From the NCBI GenBank assembly GCA_025353435.1, contig JANXQR010000605.1, positions 1-6,516 on the forward strand: a DNA stretch of 6,516 nt, given 5' to 3'. Each line of letters starts with the position of its first letter. The stretch's first letter is position 1. Shown here in pieces: positions 1 through 5,910 of this stretch. The DNA comes from Acidobacteriota bacterium. Its GTDB lineage: Bacteria; Acidobacteriota; Terriglobia; Terriglobales; Acidobacteriaceae. Position numbers and translations under genes: made by a program. Below the pieces are notes generated by a model. That model was given only the letters and a program-made list of their open reading frames with translations. It was not told the DNA's origin and did no database searches.

Positions 1-1
1 A

Positions 2-88
2 CTGCTCATCGACAACCCCGGTGAGAAATTCGTTCCCGGCATGACTGCCGACGTCTACATTGCGAAAGACAAATTGGTGAAGCAATGA
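2..88 (+). CDS. HlyD-family periplasmic adaptor (membrane fusion) protein, C-terminal end only
   Basis: Only the last 28 codons are in the window. The frame is open from base 2 and ends at TGA 86-88. The visible peptide contains EKFVPGMTADVYI, which matches the closing beta-strand of HlyD/AcrA-type membrane fusion proteins, where a [FL]-x-P-G-M-x-A-x-V pattern is typical. Such adaptors sit in the inner membrane and periplasm and link an ABC exporter to an outer-membrane channel. The gene overlaps the next one by the ATGA at 85-88 and is followed by an ABC ATPase and an ABC-2 permease, the normal order for this kind of exporter, and the context strengthens the call. The tail is too short to say which adaptor subfamily it is. 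The 5' part lies outside the window. Confidence 0.72.
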   Translation: MLIDNPGEKFVPGMTADVYIAKDKLVKQ

Positions 89-1134
89 AACGCTCACCCG
101 AAACTGTTGACAGTCAGCGTTCGCCGACCGCGCAGGCCCCGTTTCCTGCCATCAAGGTTGAAAACATCGTAAAGCGCTACGGCACGTTTGAAGCCGTGAA
201 GGGCGTCAACTTTGAGGTGGCGGAGGGCGAAATCTTTGGCCTGCTCGGTCCCAACGGGGCAGGGAAGAGCACGCTGATCCGCATGATGACCACGCTCATT
301 CCTGTCACATCAGGCCGCGCAATCGTTGGCGGTCACGATGTGGTGAAGGAGCCCAACGAAGTACGTAACATGATCGGCGTCATCCCCCAGGCTCTGACTA
401 GCGACCAGGACCTCACGGTCGAAGAGAACCTCAGCATTTACGCCAAGCTCTACTCTGTGCCGCGCGTGCAGCGCGAGAAAAACATCGCCGAGGTTCTCGA
501 AGCGGTGGATCTGACCAAGTGGCGCGGTGCGCAAACCAAGACGCTCTCGGGCGGCATGCGTCGTCGCCTTGAAATTGCCCGCGGCCTGGTTCACGATCCC
601 CGCATCTTCTTCCTCGATGAGCCCACCACCGGCCTCGATCCCGTCTCGCGCATCGCCGTCTGGGAGATGCTCAACAACCTGAAGAAGCGCCGCAATCTCA
701 CCATGCTTATCACCACCCATTACATGGAGGAGGCCGACCGTCTCTGTGATCGCATCGCCATCGTCGACCACGGCAGCCTGGTCGCGCTCGGCACCCCAAT
801 CGAACTGAAGCAGAGCGTTCCCGGCTCGAATGTAGTCGAGGTCCAATTTAATCGCGAAGACGATGGATGGAAGTCGCGCCTCATGGCACTCACCGACGTT
901 ACCGATGTGCAGTCGCAGTCCGCAGGTGTCTATCGCGTGCTTACATCTAACGGATCGCGGACTACTACGCAACTCGTTGAACTCGCCGCCGGCCTTGGCG
1001 AGGAACTCACCTCGCTCAGCGTGCAAAACACCTCGCTTGACGACGTGTTTGTCCACTACACCGGCCGCCAGCTTCGCGATGAGCAAGTCAAATCCGTCTT
1101 CATGATGCCGCCGCGTCCAGGAGCGCAGCCATGA
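85..1134 (+). CDS. ABC transporter ATP-binding protein (DrrA/CcmA-type multidrug or lipid exporter ATPase)
   Basis: This 349-residue cytoplasmic ATPase drives export through the permease encoded just downstream. All nucleotide-binding motifs are intact: Walker A GPNGAGKST at residues 55-63, Q-loop Q102, signature LSGGM at 154-158, Walker B IFFLDEP at 174-180 with catalytic E179, D-loop around 183-185, and H-loop H212 in THYMEEAD. After the nucleotide-binding domain (about 23-240) comes a roughly 100-residue C-terminal extension ending in SLDDVFVHYTG (317-327). That ending is typical of DrrA-like drug-export ATPases and of the YbhF type. The ATG overlaps the upstream TGA (ATGA), with a weak GGTGA at 76-80 as ribosome site, so translational coupling is likely. 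About 22 residues precede the conserved domain; no better internal start is evident. Substrate cannot be read from sequence: drugs, lipids or polyketides are all possible. Confidence 0.93.
   Translation: MKRSPETVDSQRSPTAQAPFPAIKVENIVKRYGTFEAVKGVNFEVAEGEIFGLLGPNGAGKSTLIRMMTTLIPVTSGRAIVGGHDVVKEPNEVRNMIGVIPQALTSDQDLTVEENLSIYAKLYSVPRVQREKNIAEVLEAVDLTKWRGAQTKTLSGGMRRRLEIARGLVHDPRIFFLDEPTTGLDPVSRIAVWEMLNNLKKRRNLTMLITTHYMEEADRLCDRIAIVDHGSLVALGTPIELKQSVPGSNVVEVQFNREDDGWKSRLMALTDVTDVQSQSAGVYRVLTSNGSRTTTQLVELAAGLGEELTSLSVQNTSLDDVFVHYTGRQLRDEQVKSVFMMPPRPGAQP
1119..1123 (+). promoter_or_regulatory. Ribosome binding site of the ABC-2 permease gene
   Basis: AGGAG lies seven bases before ATG 1131, inside the end of the ATPase gene. 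It fixes the permease start at the ATGA overlap and suggests the permease can also recruit ribosomes independently of coupling. Confidence 0.7.
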
Positions 1135-2243
1135 ACAGAATGTTCGCAATTGTCGAGCGCGAAATGCGCAAGTTCTTCCGCTCGCCTGTGCTCATGATCA
1201 TGTCGATGATGCTGCCCATCGTGCAACTCATCATCCTTGGTCATGCATTGGGCGGGCACGTCACCGGCGCGCACATCGCGGTTGTCGATGAAGATCAAGG
1301 GCCACAGGCCGTCAAGGTCAAAGAAGCGTTTCAGGCCGTCGCGGTCAACATCGCCACGTTCACAACCATTCCATATGCCGACGAGCTCAGCGCCCGCGAA
1401 GACGTACGCACCGGGAAGGTCGACGCGGCAGTTATTATTCCGCCGCAATTCAGTCGCCGTGTCTACTCGAGCAATGCTCCGCGCCTCGCTCTCGTGGTCG
1501 ACAACACCGACCAGATCACGAGTGGAGCCATCGAAGGGGAGATGGCGTCCCTTGTCCAGGCTCTCAACCAGCCCGTGATTCAGGACCGCGTTATCAAAAA
1601 AGTCGCGCTCGAAATCGTGGAGATCTATCCCTACGTTGAGTACATGAAGTATCTGCTTGCGGGGTCTATTGCGCTGGCGATGTACATCTCCGTCATGATT
1701 GGCGGCGGCATGCTCTACATCGACGACAAGGCTCGCGGCGTGCACGAGGGATATCTCGTCACACCTATCAGTAAGCTTGAACTCGTGATGGGCCTCAACA
1801 TTGCCGGCGCCATCAAGGCCGTGCTCTCCGGCATCTGCCTCACTGTCATCGGATCGCTTATGGCCGGCCTCGGCGTCATCTTCCACCCCGAAGCGCTGTT
1901 CAATCTGTTCCTACTCATCCTCGGCACTTCCATTGCGTTTAACGGAATGATGTTCCTGATGATGGTGCGCGTCGACGATCCGCTCGTTCCGCGCGCCATG
2001 TTCGGCGTTCTCAACACGCTGCTCTTTTTCCCGTCCGGCGCCATCTCTCCCATCGGTCAGTTCCCGAAATGGCTGCAGTACCTCGCCATCGTTGACCCAT
2101 TCACCTACGCCATTCACGGCTTCAAATCCATCCTGCTCAAAGACGGCGGCTTCGTCTCCATCCAGACAGACCTGGCGTTCCTGTTCATCTTCGGCTTTGG
2201 AACGTTGTTGATCGCCACGCCGCTGTTCAAACGCACGTTGTAA
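1131..2243 (+). CDS. ABC-2 type transporter permease
   Basis: This 370-residue inner-membrane protein is the channel subunit for the ATPase encoded upstream; a dimer would pair with two ATPase subunits. It has the standard ABC-2 (YbhS/YbhR-like) plan: a cytoplasmic N-terminus, one membrane helix at about 21-40, a periplasmic domain of about 130 residues, then hydrophobic segments near 173-195, 222-250, 256-279, 288-304 and 346-364. The family hallmark is present near the end: FPSGAISP at 300-307 followed by LQYLAIVDPFTYAIHG at 315-330. The loop RGVHEGYLVTPIS (202-214) resembles the cytoplasmic coupling region that contacts the ATPase. The gene overlaps the ATPase by four bases. Many relatives occur as two permeases in tandem; here only one follows, so it probably works as a homodimer, although a second permease could lie elsewhere. 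A hairpin 43 bases after the stop may end the operon. Confidence 0.93.
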   Translation: MNRMFAIVEREMRKFFRSPVLMIMSMMLPIVQLIILGHALGGHVTGAHIAVVDEDQGPQAVKVKEAFQAVAVNIATFTTIPYADELSAREDVRTGKVDAAVIIPPQFSRRVYSSNAPRLALVVDNTDQITSGAIEGEMASLVQALNQPVIQDRVIKKVALEIVEIYPYVEYMKYLLAGSIALAMYISVMIGGGMLYIDDKARGVHEGYLVTPISKLELVMGLNIAGAIKAVLSGICLTVIGSLMAGLGVIFHPEALFNLFLLILGTSIAFNGMMFLMMVRVDDPLVPRAMFGVLNTLLFFPSGAISPIGQFPKWLQYLAIVDPFTYAIHGFKSILLKDGGFVSIQTDLAFLFIFGFGTLLIATPLFKRTL

Positions 2244-2286
2244 GTCAATTCAAGTTTCCGGCGCGCTAAACCCCGGAATGCAAAGC

Positions 2287-2319
2287 GGCGGTCCATTCCT
2301 TGTGGGAGGGTGGGCCGCC
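2287..2319 (+). terminator. Possible hairpin terminator after the exporter operon
   Basis: GGCGGTCC (2287-2294) can pair with GGGCCGCC (2312-2319) over eight base pairs, one of them G-U, around a 17-base loop. It begins 43 bases after the permease stop. Only two Ts follow directly, so it is a weak intrinsic terminator at best, and the loop is long. The position between the end of one operon and a promoter candidate for the next gene is what makes it worth listing. Confidence 0.3.
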
Positions 2320-2360
2320 TTAATGCGTCAGGTCAAAATGGAAATCTGTCTCGAATGGAT

Positions 2361-2389
2361 TTTCCGAATAACTTAAGCAATGTTATAGT
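2361..2389 (+). promoter_or_regulatory. Candidate extended -10 promoter for the lycopene cyclase gene
   Basis: TGTTATAGT at 2381-2389 is a TGn extension followed by TATAGT, a five-of-six match to the sigma-70 -10 box. A weak -35, TTTCCG, lies at 2361-2366 with a 17-base spacer; extended -10 promoters tolerate a poor -35. Transcription would begin near 2396, about 30 bases before ATG 2427. This lies downstream of the alternative starts at 2310 and 2355 and so supports the shorter protein. Based on sequence match only. Confidence 0.4.
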
Positions 2390-2415
2390 TCCATCGCCAG
2401 TCCTAATTTCAGCCT

Positions 2416-2420
2416 GGAGA
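2416..2420 (+). promoter_or_regulatory. Ribosome binding site that decides the lycopene cyclase start
   Basis: GGAGA sits six bases before ATG 2427. Neither earlier in-frame start has both a good ribosome site and a conserved N-terminus: GTG 2310 has purines just before it but lies inside the hairpin, and ATG 2355 has no good Shine-Dalgarno sequence. Confidence 0.65.
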
Positions 2421-2426
2421 TACTTT

Positions 2427-3398
2427 ATGCCACCATCCGCCACTCCGCGCACCAGCTTTCTTATCGTGCTCGCGATGCTCGCCATGCTGAGCCTGCCTGC
2501 CGCGCTTACCCTGCATACTGCGCGCGTCTCACCTCAAATTCCCGGCCCCATCGCGGCTTCGTCGCCTTATGGGTACACGGTCAGCCTTCTTTTGTTCATC
2601 ATTCCGATCGTCGTTATTTTGTTCTGGCTCGTCCCTGCGGAGCGTCTCAAGATATCGAAGAAATCCTTTGTCCGCACTATTGCCATTCTCTTTCCCCTCG
2701 GTGCGGGTCTGGACTTCTTTTTCGCGCATCTATTCTTCACCTTCCCAAATCCCGATGCCACTCTGCGCATTCAAGCCCCCGCCATTGGCAGCGGTGTTCC
2801 CATCGAAGAGTATCTCTTCTACTTCACCGGCTTCGTGGCCGTGCTTCTGCTGTACATCTGGCTCGATGAGTACTGGCTTGCCGCCTACAGTATTCCCGTT
2901 GACTCCGCACAGCGAACGAGTTTCACGCGTCTGCTTCAGTTCCATCCAATGTCGCTGATTCTCGGCATCGTTCTCATCGCCGCGGCAATTCTCTATCGCA
3001 AATTCTTCGTTGCCGAGCCCGGTTTCCCCGGCTACTTCATTTTTCTCGTTGCGGGCGCGCTCGGCCCATCCGCAATGCTGCTGCCCTCGGCACTCCCCGT
3101 AATCAACTGGCGTGCGCTGAGCCTTACCTTGTTCTTCATGCTGCTCATGAGCCTGCTTTGGGAGGCCACGCTGGCTCTTCCCTACGGATGGTGGGGATTT
3201 CAGGATGCGCAGATGCTCGGCATCTACATCACCGCGTGGGGCCGCTTGCCGATCGAAGAAGTTATGATATGGATCGCTGTCGCCTATGCCACTGCGATCG
3301 TCTACGAAGTCGTCCGCCGCTGGCAGGCCTCAGGGAAGCGCATGCGCCATGCATTTCTTGGGCACCCGGCGTCGGACTCTCTGCCGTCGAGAATCTAG
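2427..3398 (+). CDS. Lycopene cyclase-domain membrane protein (CrtYc/CrtYd-like fusion)
   Basis: The 323-residue protein is strongly hydrophobic, with about seven or eight membrane segments (near 11-30, 49-69, 82-106, 131-146, 174-190, 201-223, 230-250 and 279-297). It holds two copies of the hallmark of CrtYc/CrtYd and fungal CarR-type lycopene cyclases, an acidic P-x-E-E motif at the start of a helix: VPIEEYLFYF at 124-133 and LPIEEVMIWI at 274-283. Each follows a weakly similar stretch (SGVPIEE and AWGRLPIEE), so it reads as two fused domains. This family cyclises the ends of lycopene to beta- or epsilon-ionone rings in the cytoplasmic membrane. At 323 residues it exceeds plain bacterial and archaeal CrtYcd fusions of roughly 230-270, mainly through a longer N-terminal helix and middle section. 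The start at 2427 is preferred over in-frame GTG 2310 and ATG 2355 because of its GGAGA ribosome site and upstream promoter candidate. No other carotenoid genes are in view, so the exact ring product is unknown. Confidence 0.8.
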   Translation: MPPSATPRTSFLIVLAMLAMLSLPAALTLHTARVSPQIPGPIAASSPYGYTVSLLLFIIPIVVILFWLVPAERLKISKKSFVRTIAILFPLGAGLDFFFAHLFFTFPNPDATLRIQAPAIGSGVPIEEYLFYFTGFVAVLLLYIWLDEYWLAAYSIPVDSAQRTSFTRLLQFHPMSLILGIVLIAAAILYRKFFVAEPGFPGYFIFLVAGALGPSAMLLPSALPVINWRALSLTLFFMLLMSLLWEATLALPYGWWGFQDAQMLGIYITAWGRLPIEEVMIWIAVAYATAIVYEVVRRWQASGKRMRHAFLGHPASDSLPSRI

Positions 3399-3401
3399 AT
3401 T
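3392..3401. other. 10-bp palindrome containing the shared stop codons of two convergent genes
   Basis: The bases AATCTAGATT form a perfect palindrome. Its CTAG core (3395-3398) supplies TAG to the cyclase gene on the plus strand (3396-3398) and TAG to the bshB1-like gene on the minus strand (3397-3395). The two genes therefore overlap by four bases, and no hairpin with a T-run is visible between them or just inside either end. Confidence 0.95.
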
Positions 3402-4117
3402 GATTGCACCGGGAGCAGCGTCAAGTCGTCCACCAGCCCAACTTCTTTCTGCACGAAGGGTTCACCGTAAAGCACGCCGGCCAGCAGCCCATAATGCCGT
3501 GCCTCCGCAAACGTGCGCTCGCGAATCTCTTCTTCCGCAACAAAAAGCGCGCCGCCCGCAGCCTGGTTTGCATATTGCGATCGATAGGCCATCAGCGAGG
3601 CATGGCGTTGCTCGATGAAGGACGTAATGTCCACCACAAAGCTGGGACGAACATCGGCATAAAGGCTTGCGTAAATAATTTTGAAGGGGCGATGGGGAGT
3701 AGTACCGGTATCGATCTTTGCCAGGCCGGAAAGGAAGCACGCTTCGTATCCTAGCGAAGCCACAATGGCGTGGTCGGGATGTCGTGCCTGCCAGTAGGGG
3801 AGAATCACCACCTGCGGACGAACCTCGCGCAGGACCCGCACAAGTTTGATTCGATTCTCAAGCGTATTGGCGATTGCGCCATCGGGAAGATCAAGTGCCC
3901 GGCGCCAGCCTACACCCAGCAGGCGCCCCGCATCTTCAGCCTCGCGCGCACGATCTTCCGCCGTGCCACGCGTCCCGGCTTCGCCTTGGGTCAGGTCCAG
4001 GATTGCCGTTCGCAGCCCGCGAGCCGCGCTCCGCAGCAGGGTGCCGCCGCAGGTCTGTTCCACATCGTCGCGGTGGGCTGCGATGGCCAGCACGTCCGCA
4101 ATCGAATCCGCAGCCAT
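3395..4117 (-). CDS. bshB1: Bacillithiol biosynthesis deacetylase BshB1 (LmbE/PIG-L zinc deacetylase family)
   Basis: In bacillithiol synthesis BshB removes the acetyl group from N-acetylglucosaminyl-malate, giving the free amine to which BshC adds cysteine; it is a cytosolic metal-dependent hydrolase. With the start at 4117 the protein has 240 residues, the usual family size. Motifs: DVLAIAAHRDDVEQTCGGTL at 8-27, GEAGTRGTAEDRAREAE at 45-61 (very typical of BshB1), LPDG at 77-80, and ARHPDH at 111-116. Metal ligands by family alignment are H15, D18 and H116, the same spacing as His12, Asp15 and His113 in the Bacillus cereus enzyme; D17 fits the general base. One oddity is Arg in place of Pro in the usual A-H-P-D-D. 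The start was chosen for GAGGGGG at 4123-4129; the longer frame from GTG 4195 would run into the lipoprotein gene. It lies 23 bases after that gene, probably co-transcribed. Other LmbE-type substrates are possible because bshA and bshC are not in the window. Confidence 0.82.
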   Translation of the reverse strand: MAADSIADVLAIAAHRDDVEQTCGGTLLRSAARGLRTAILDLTQGEAGTRGTAEDRAREAEDAGRLLGVGWRRALDLPDGAIANTLENRIKLVRVLREVRPQVVILPYWQARHPDHAIVASLGYEACFLSGLAKIDTGTTPHRPFKIIYASLYADVRPSFVVDITSFIEQRHASLMAYRSQYANQAAGGALFVAEEEIRERTFAEARHYGLLAGVLYGEPFVQKEVGLVDDLTLLPVQSI

Positions 4118-4122
4118 GCCAG

Positions 4123-4129
4123 CCCCCTC
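4123..4129 (-). promoter_or_regulatory. Ribosome binding site of the bshB1-like gene
   Basis: On the minus strand GAGGGGG lies five bases before ATG 4117, in the 23-base gap after the lipoprotein stop. It settles the start in favour of the 240-residue protein. Confidence 0.65.
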
Positions 4130-4140
4130 GATTCTCAATC

Positions 4141-5586
4141 TCAGTAGACGGTATTGTTCGCGTCGCTCACGCCGTCCATGTATGCTACATCCCACGCAGT
4201 GCCCGTCACCGTCACATACTGGTTATTAAAGGCTCTGCCGTCTTTTGTCGAATACACGTAAACCTGGCCACCTTCTGCAACGTAAACCTTGTGCAGGCTT
4301 GTTACCGCTGCAATGCCGGTCGCGTCTCCCTGGTAGGACTCAAGCAGCGTCACGGTTTTTGTTGCCGTGTTGTACATCGTCAAGCAGCCATAGGGTTGGC
4401 CCTTGGCATAGCGCTCGCCGTTTGTGCACTTGGTCATGCCGATCCAAAGCGTGTTGTCGTCTGCCTCGATAATTCGGCTCATCGCGCCCGGTTGGCCATC
4501 ACTGATTGAAGTAGGACTCCCTGCCGTATTGGCGGCCAGGTCCACAATCGTAAGATTGCCCGCGAACAGACCATCCGGCAACAGCTGCTGCCCAATTACG
4601 TACATGGTTGTGCTGTCGATCAGGGCGTTGCTCGCGCCGCCGGGGATCGGAATCGTTTTCAGCTGCCCGGCAGTCGGCAGTTTCCCTGACCCCTGGTTTG
4701 GCAGAAAGATCGTTGGCCCCACAGGAAGCAAAGATATGGAGGACGCCGTCCCTCCGCATTCCTGCCCGCAGTTCAACACGTAGGCCGTCCCGCCGTCGTT
4801 TGAGAACAATGCCTTCACCGGCCGGTCGAACACCAGCGGCGCGCCGAACGGTGTCCCCGTCGAGTCCACCGAATCGGGGCTCTGGGCCTGATAAACGCAC
4901 CATCCTGGCGCATTTTGCGGTTCGCAATCCACCGCGGCCTTCGGCCATGAGTTTGGCCCGCCTGAATACGAGAGCGTCTGCGACGCATTCAGCTTCTGTG
5001 GGTAGTAAATATAGTTCGAGTTCTGCACGAAAGCCAGGGCCGCCGATCCCCCGGAGTTCACGCTTACCTTGTAGACCCCAGGGAGGTTCAAACCAAAGGT
5101 TCCGCCGGTTGTATTGTCCACAACCGTCAGCACATGCGCCGCCTGACTCGCGGCAAAAATATAGTTCCTGTTGCGCGTGATGAAGACGCTCGACGAGGGT
5201 CCGTTCAGGCCCCGCTCACTGCCAGAGGTGTCCTCTTTTTGGTAGTTGGCAACCACCAGGGTGCCGTCGCCCGACCCGTATACAGCGCCAAGTTGCTCTT
5301 CCGGCATATTCTGAATCGAGATCGGCAAGGCACCCGAGTACCCTGCAACCGAGAACGTCACGCCCGGGTTGTTGTACTTGTAGCGGATGTCATAGTACCC
5401 ATCCATGATTTCCAAAGTACCCTTACTTGCCAGGCTGGAGTTCTGAATGGCTACCAGGACACGATTCGTCAATCCGCTGGGAGGCAATACGCGACCCGCG
5501 AAATAAAACGTCTGCCCACATCCCACCAGCGCAACGGAAATCCCGAGTGCCCCGAGGGCGCTCAACCAAAGACTGCTCTTCTTCAA
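4141..5586 (-). CDS. Secreted lipoprotein of unknown function with propeller-like repeats
   Basis: I do not recognise a named family. The 481-residue product begins with a clear lipoprotein signal: MKKSS, a hydrophobic stretch to about residue 21, then lipobox L-V-G-C with lipidated C23. It should be anchored in a membrane facing the periplasm or the cell surface. The mature part is rich in Gly, Ser, Thr and Asn, with short beta-strand units such as SVFITRNRNYIFAAS (133-147), VKALFSNDGGTAYVLN (257-272), NTLWIG (378-383) and KVYVAEGGQVYVYSTKDG (433-450). These resemble blades of YVTN-type beta-propellers, as an inference from pattern only. Six further cysteines fall in three close pairs (221/230, 273/277, 387/401), consistent with disulfides outside the cytoplasm. 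The start is TTG (5586-5584), nine bases after GAGG; no ATG or GTG start gives a better signal peptide. It is the first gene of a probable two-gene unit with bshB1. A function in binding, scaffolding or surface attachment cannot be told from sequence. Confidence 0.8.
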   Translation of the reverse strand: MKKSSLWLSALGALGISVALVGCGQTFYFAGRVLPPSGLTNRVLVAIQNSSLASKGTLEIMDGYYDIRYKYNNPGVTFSVAGYSGALPISIQNMPEEQLGAVYGSGDGTLVVANYQKEDTSGSERGLNGPSSSVFITRNRNYIFAASQAAHVLTVVDNTTGGTFGLNLPGVYKVSVNSGGSAALAFVQNSNYIYYPQKLNASQTLSYSGGPNSWPKAAVDCEPQNAPGWCVYQAQSPDSVDSTGTPFGAPLVFDRPVKALFSNDGGTAYVLNCGQECGGTASSISLLPVGPTIFLPNQGSGKLPTAGQLKTIPIPGGASNALIDSTTMYVIGQQLLPDGLFAGNLTIVDLAANTAGSPTSISDGQPGAMSRIIEADDNTLWIGMTKCTNGERYAKGQPYGCLTMYNTATKTVTLLESYQGDATGIAAVTSLHKVYVAEGGQVYVYSTKDGRAFNNQYVTVTGTAWDVAYMDGVSDANNTVY

Positions 5587-5595
5587 AATCCCTTA

Positions 5596-5599
5596 CCTC
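5596..5599 (-). promoter_or_regulatory. Ribosome binding site for the TTG-started lipoprotein gene
   Basis: On the minus strand the order is GAGG (5599-5596), then AAGGG (5594-5590), then TTG 5586. GAGG has a nine-base spacing, while AAGGG is only three bases from the start. The good site just ahead of TTG-AAG-AAG and the textbook signal peptide support the rare TTG start. Confidence 0.55.
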
Positions 5600-5795
5600 G
5601 ACGGAGTGTGCGGCAGGCCGCGATTTGGTGTGCGGCTCCGGTCAGTAAAACGGGCAATAGCCCCGATCAATCGTTGCCCCGTAACTCAATTCCAATGACG
5701 CCCAGCAGCTGCCTGAAATCTTTTGCCGACGCACCCATCAGGAGCGGCGACCCGCTTTGCGACAAGAGAAGGCGCACCCTTCCTGGCTGTGCCCC

Positions 5796-5826
5796 GTGAC
5801 AATGCGTTTGACTCTCGAAGTATAAC
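5796..5826 (+). promoter_or_regulatory. Candidate promoter for the homocysteine methyltransferase gene
   Basis: GTGACA (5796-5801, five of six to TTGACA) and TATAAC (5821-5826, five of six to TATAAT) are separated by 19 bases, longer than the usual 17. Transcription would start near 5833, giving a leader of about 78 bases. It overlaps the minus-strand -10 candidate. Confidence 0.25.
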
Positions 5827-5827
5827 A
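5819..5827 (-). promoter_or_regulatory. Candidate extended -10 promoter for the lipoprotein-bshB1 unit
   Basis: Read on the minus strand, TGT (5827-5825) followed by TATACT (5824-5819) gives an extended -10 element with five of six consensus bases. No good -35 lies upstream. The leader would be about 225 bases, which is long. A nearer alternative on the same strand is TTGATC (5670-5665) with TTTACT (5649-5644), but its 15-base spacer is short. Sequence match only. Confidence 0.25.
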
Positions 5828-5901
5828 AAGCAACCAGCGCCCCCGCTCAGTCTGCCTGCTACCGCCGAACGCCACCTCTGCCAGATCAAGTGCGATAGCA
5901 T

Positions 5902-5906
5902 GAAGG
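5902..5906 (+). promoter_or_regulatory. Ribosome binding site of the homocysteine methyltransferase gene
   Basis: GAAGG lies four bases before ATG 5911, a short but workable spacing, and supports that start. The out-of-frame ATG at 5900 overlaps it and opens no sensible protein. Confidence 0.5.
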
Positions 5907-5910
5907 CACA

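Larger units (their letters stand above)
5587..5910. other. Divergent intergenic region, 324 bases, no gene seen
   Basis: This gap separates the minus-strand lipoprotein/bshB1 pair from the plus-strand methyltransferase gene. No frame in it looks like a real gene, and no tRNA, riboswitch or repeat array was recognised. Small inverted repeats are GGGCAA/TTGCCC (5652-5657 with 5674-5679) and AGCGG/CCGCT around a four-base loop (5743-5756); neither is followed by a T-run. The most AT-rich spot, 5817-5830, carries -10-like hexamers on both strands and is listed separately. Confidence 0.7.

Noticed and set aside
310..1149. 279-codon open frame on the minus strand
   Set aside because: It lies wholly opposite the intact ABC ATPase, has no domain-like sequence, and is rich in His, Asp and Glu as expected from the reverse complement of a GC-rich gene.
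1056..1886. 276-codon open frame on the minus strand
   Set aside because: It is the antisense shadow of the ABC-2 permease, with a composition dominated by His, Asp and Arg and no recognisable motif.
2310..2426. Longer N-terminus for the lycopene cyclase from GTG 2310 or ATG 2355
   Set aside because: The added 39 residues are polar and unlike the family. GTG 2310 sits inside the possible terminator hairpin, and the likely promoter and GGAGA ribosome site lie downstream of both starts.
4118..4195. Longer N-terminus for BshB1 from GTG 4195
   Set aside because: It would overlap the lipoprotein gene by 55 bases and add an Arg-rich stretch. A strong GAGGGGG site precedes ATG 4117, which also gives the standard family length.
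3874..4509. 211-codon open frame on the plus strand
   Set aside because: It runs across the start of bshB1 and the end of the lipoprotein in antisense; both minus-strand genes have clear motifs, and this frame has none.
5652..5679. GGGCAA/TTGCCC hairpin as a terminator or riboswitch
   Set aside because: Six base pairs with a 16-base loop and no T-run; it fits neither a terminator nor any riboswitch pattern I can recognise.
5134..5799. 221-codon open frame on the plus strand reaching into the intergenic region
   Set aside because: It is mostly antisense to the lipoprotein's N-terminal half, including the signal peptide, and has low-complexity Arg/Pro-rich sequence without a domain.
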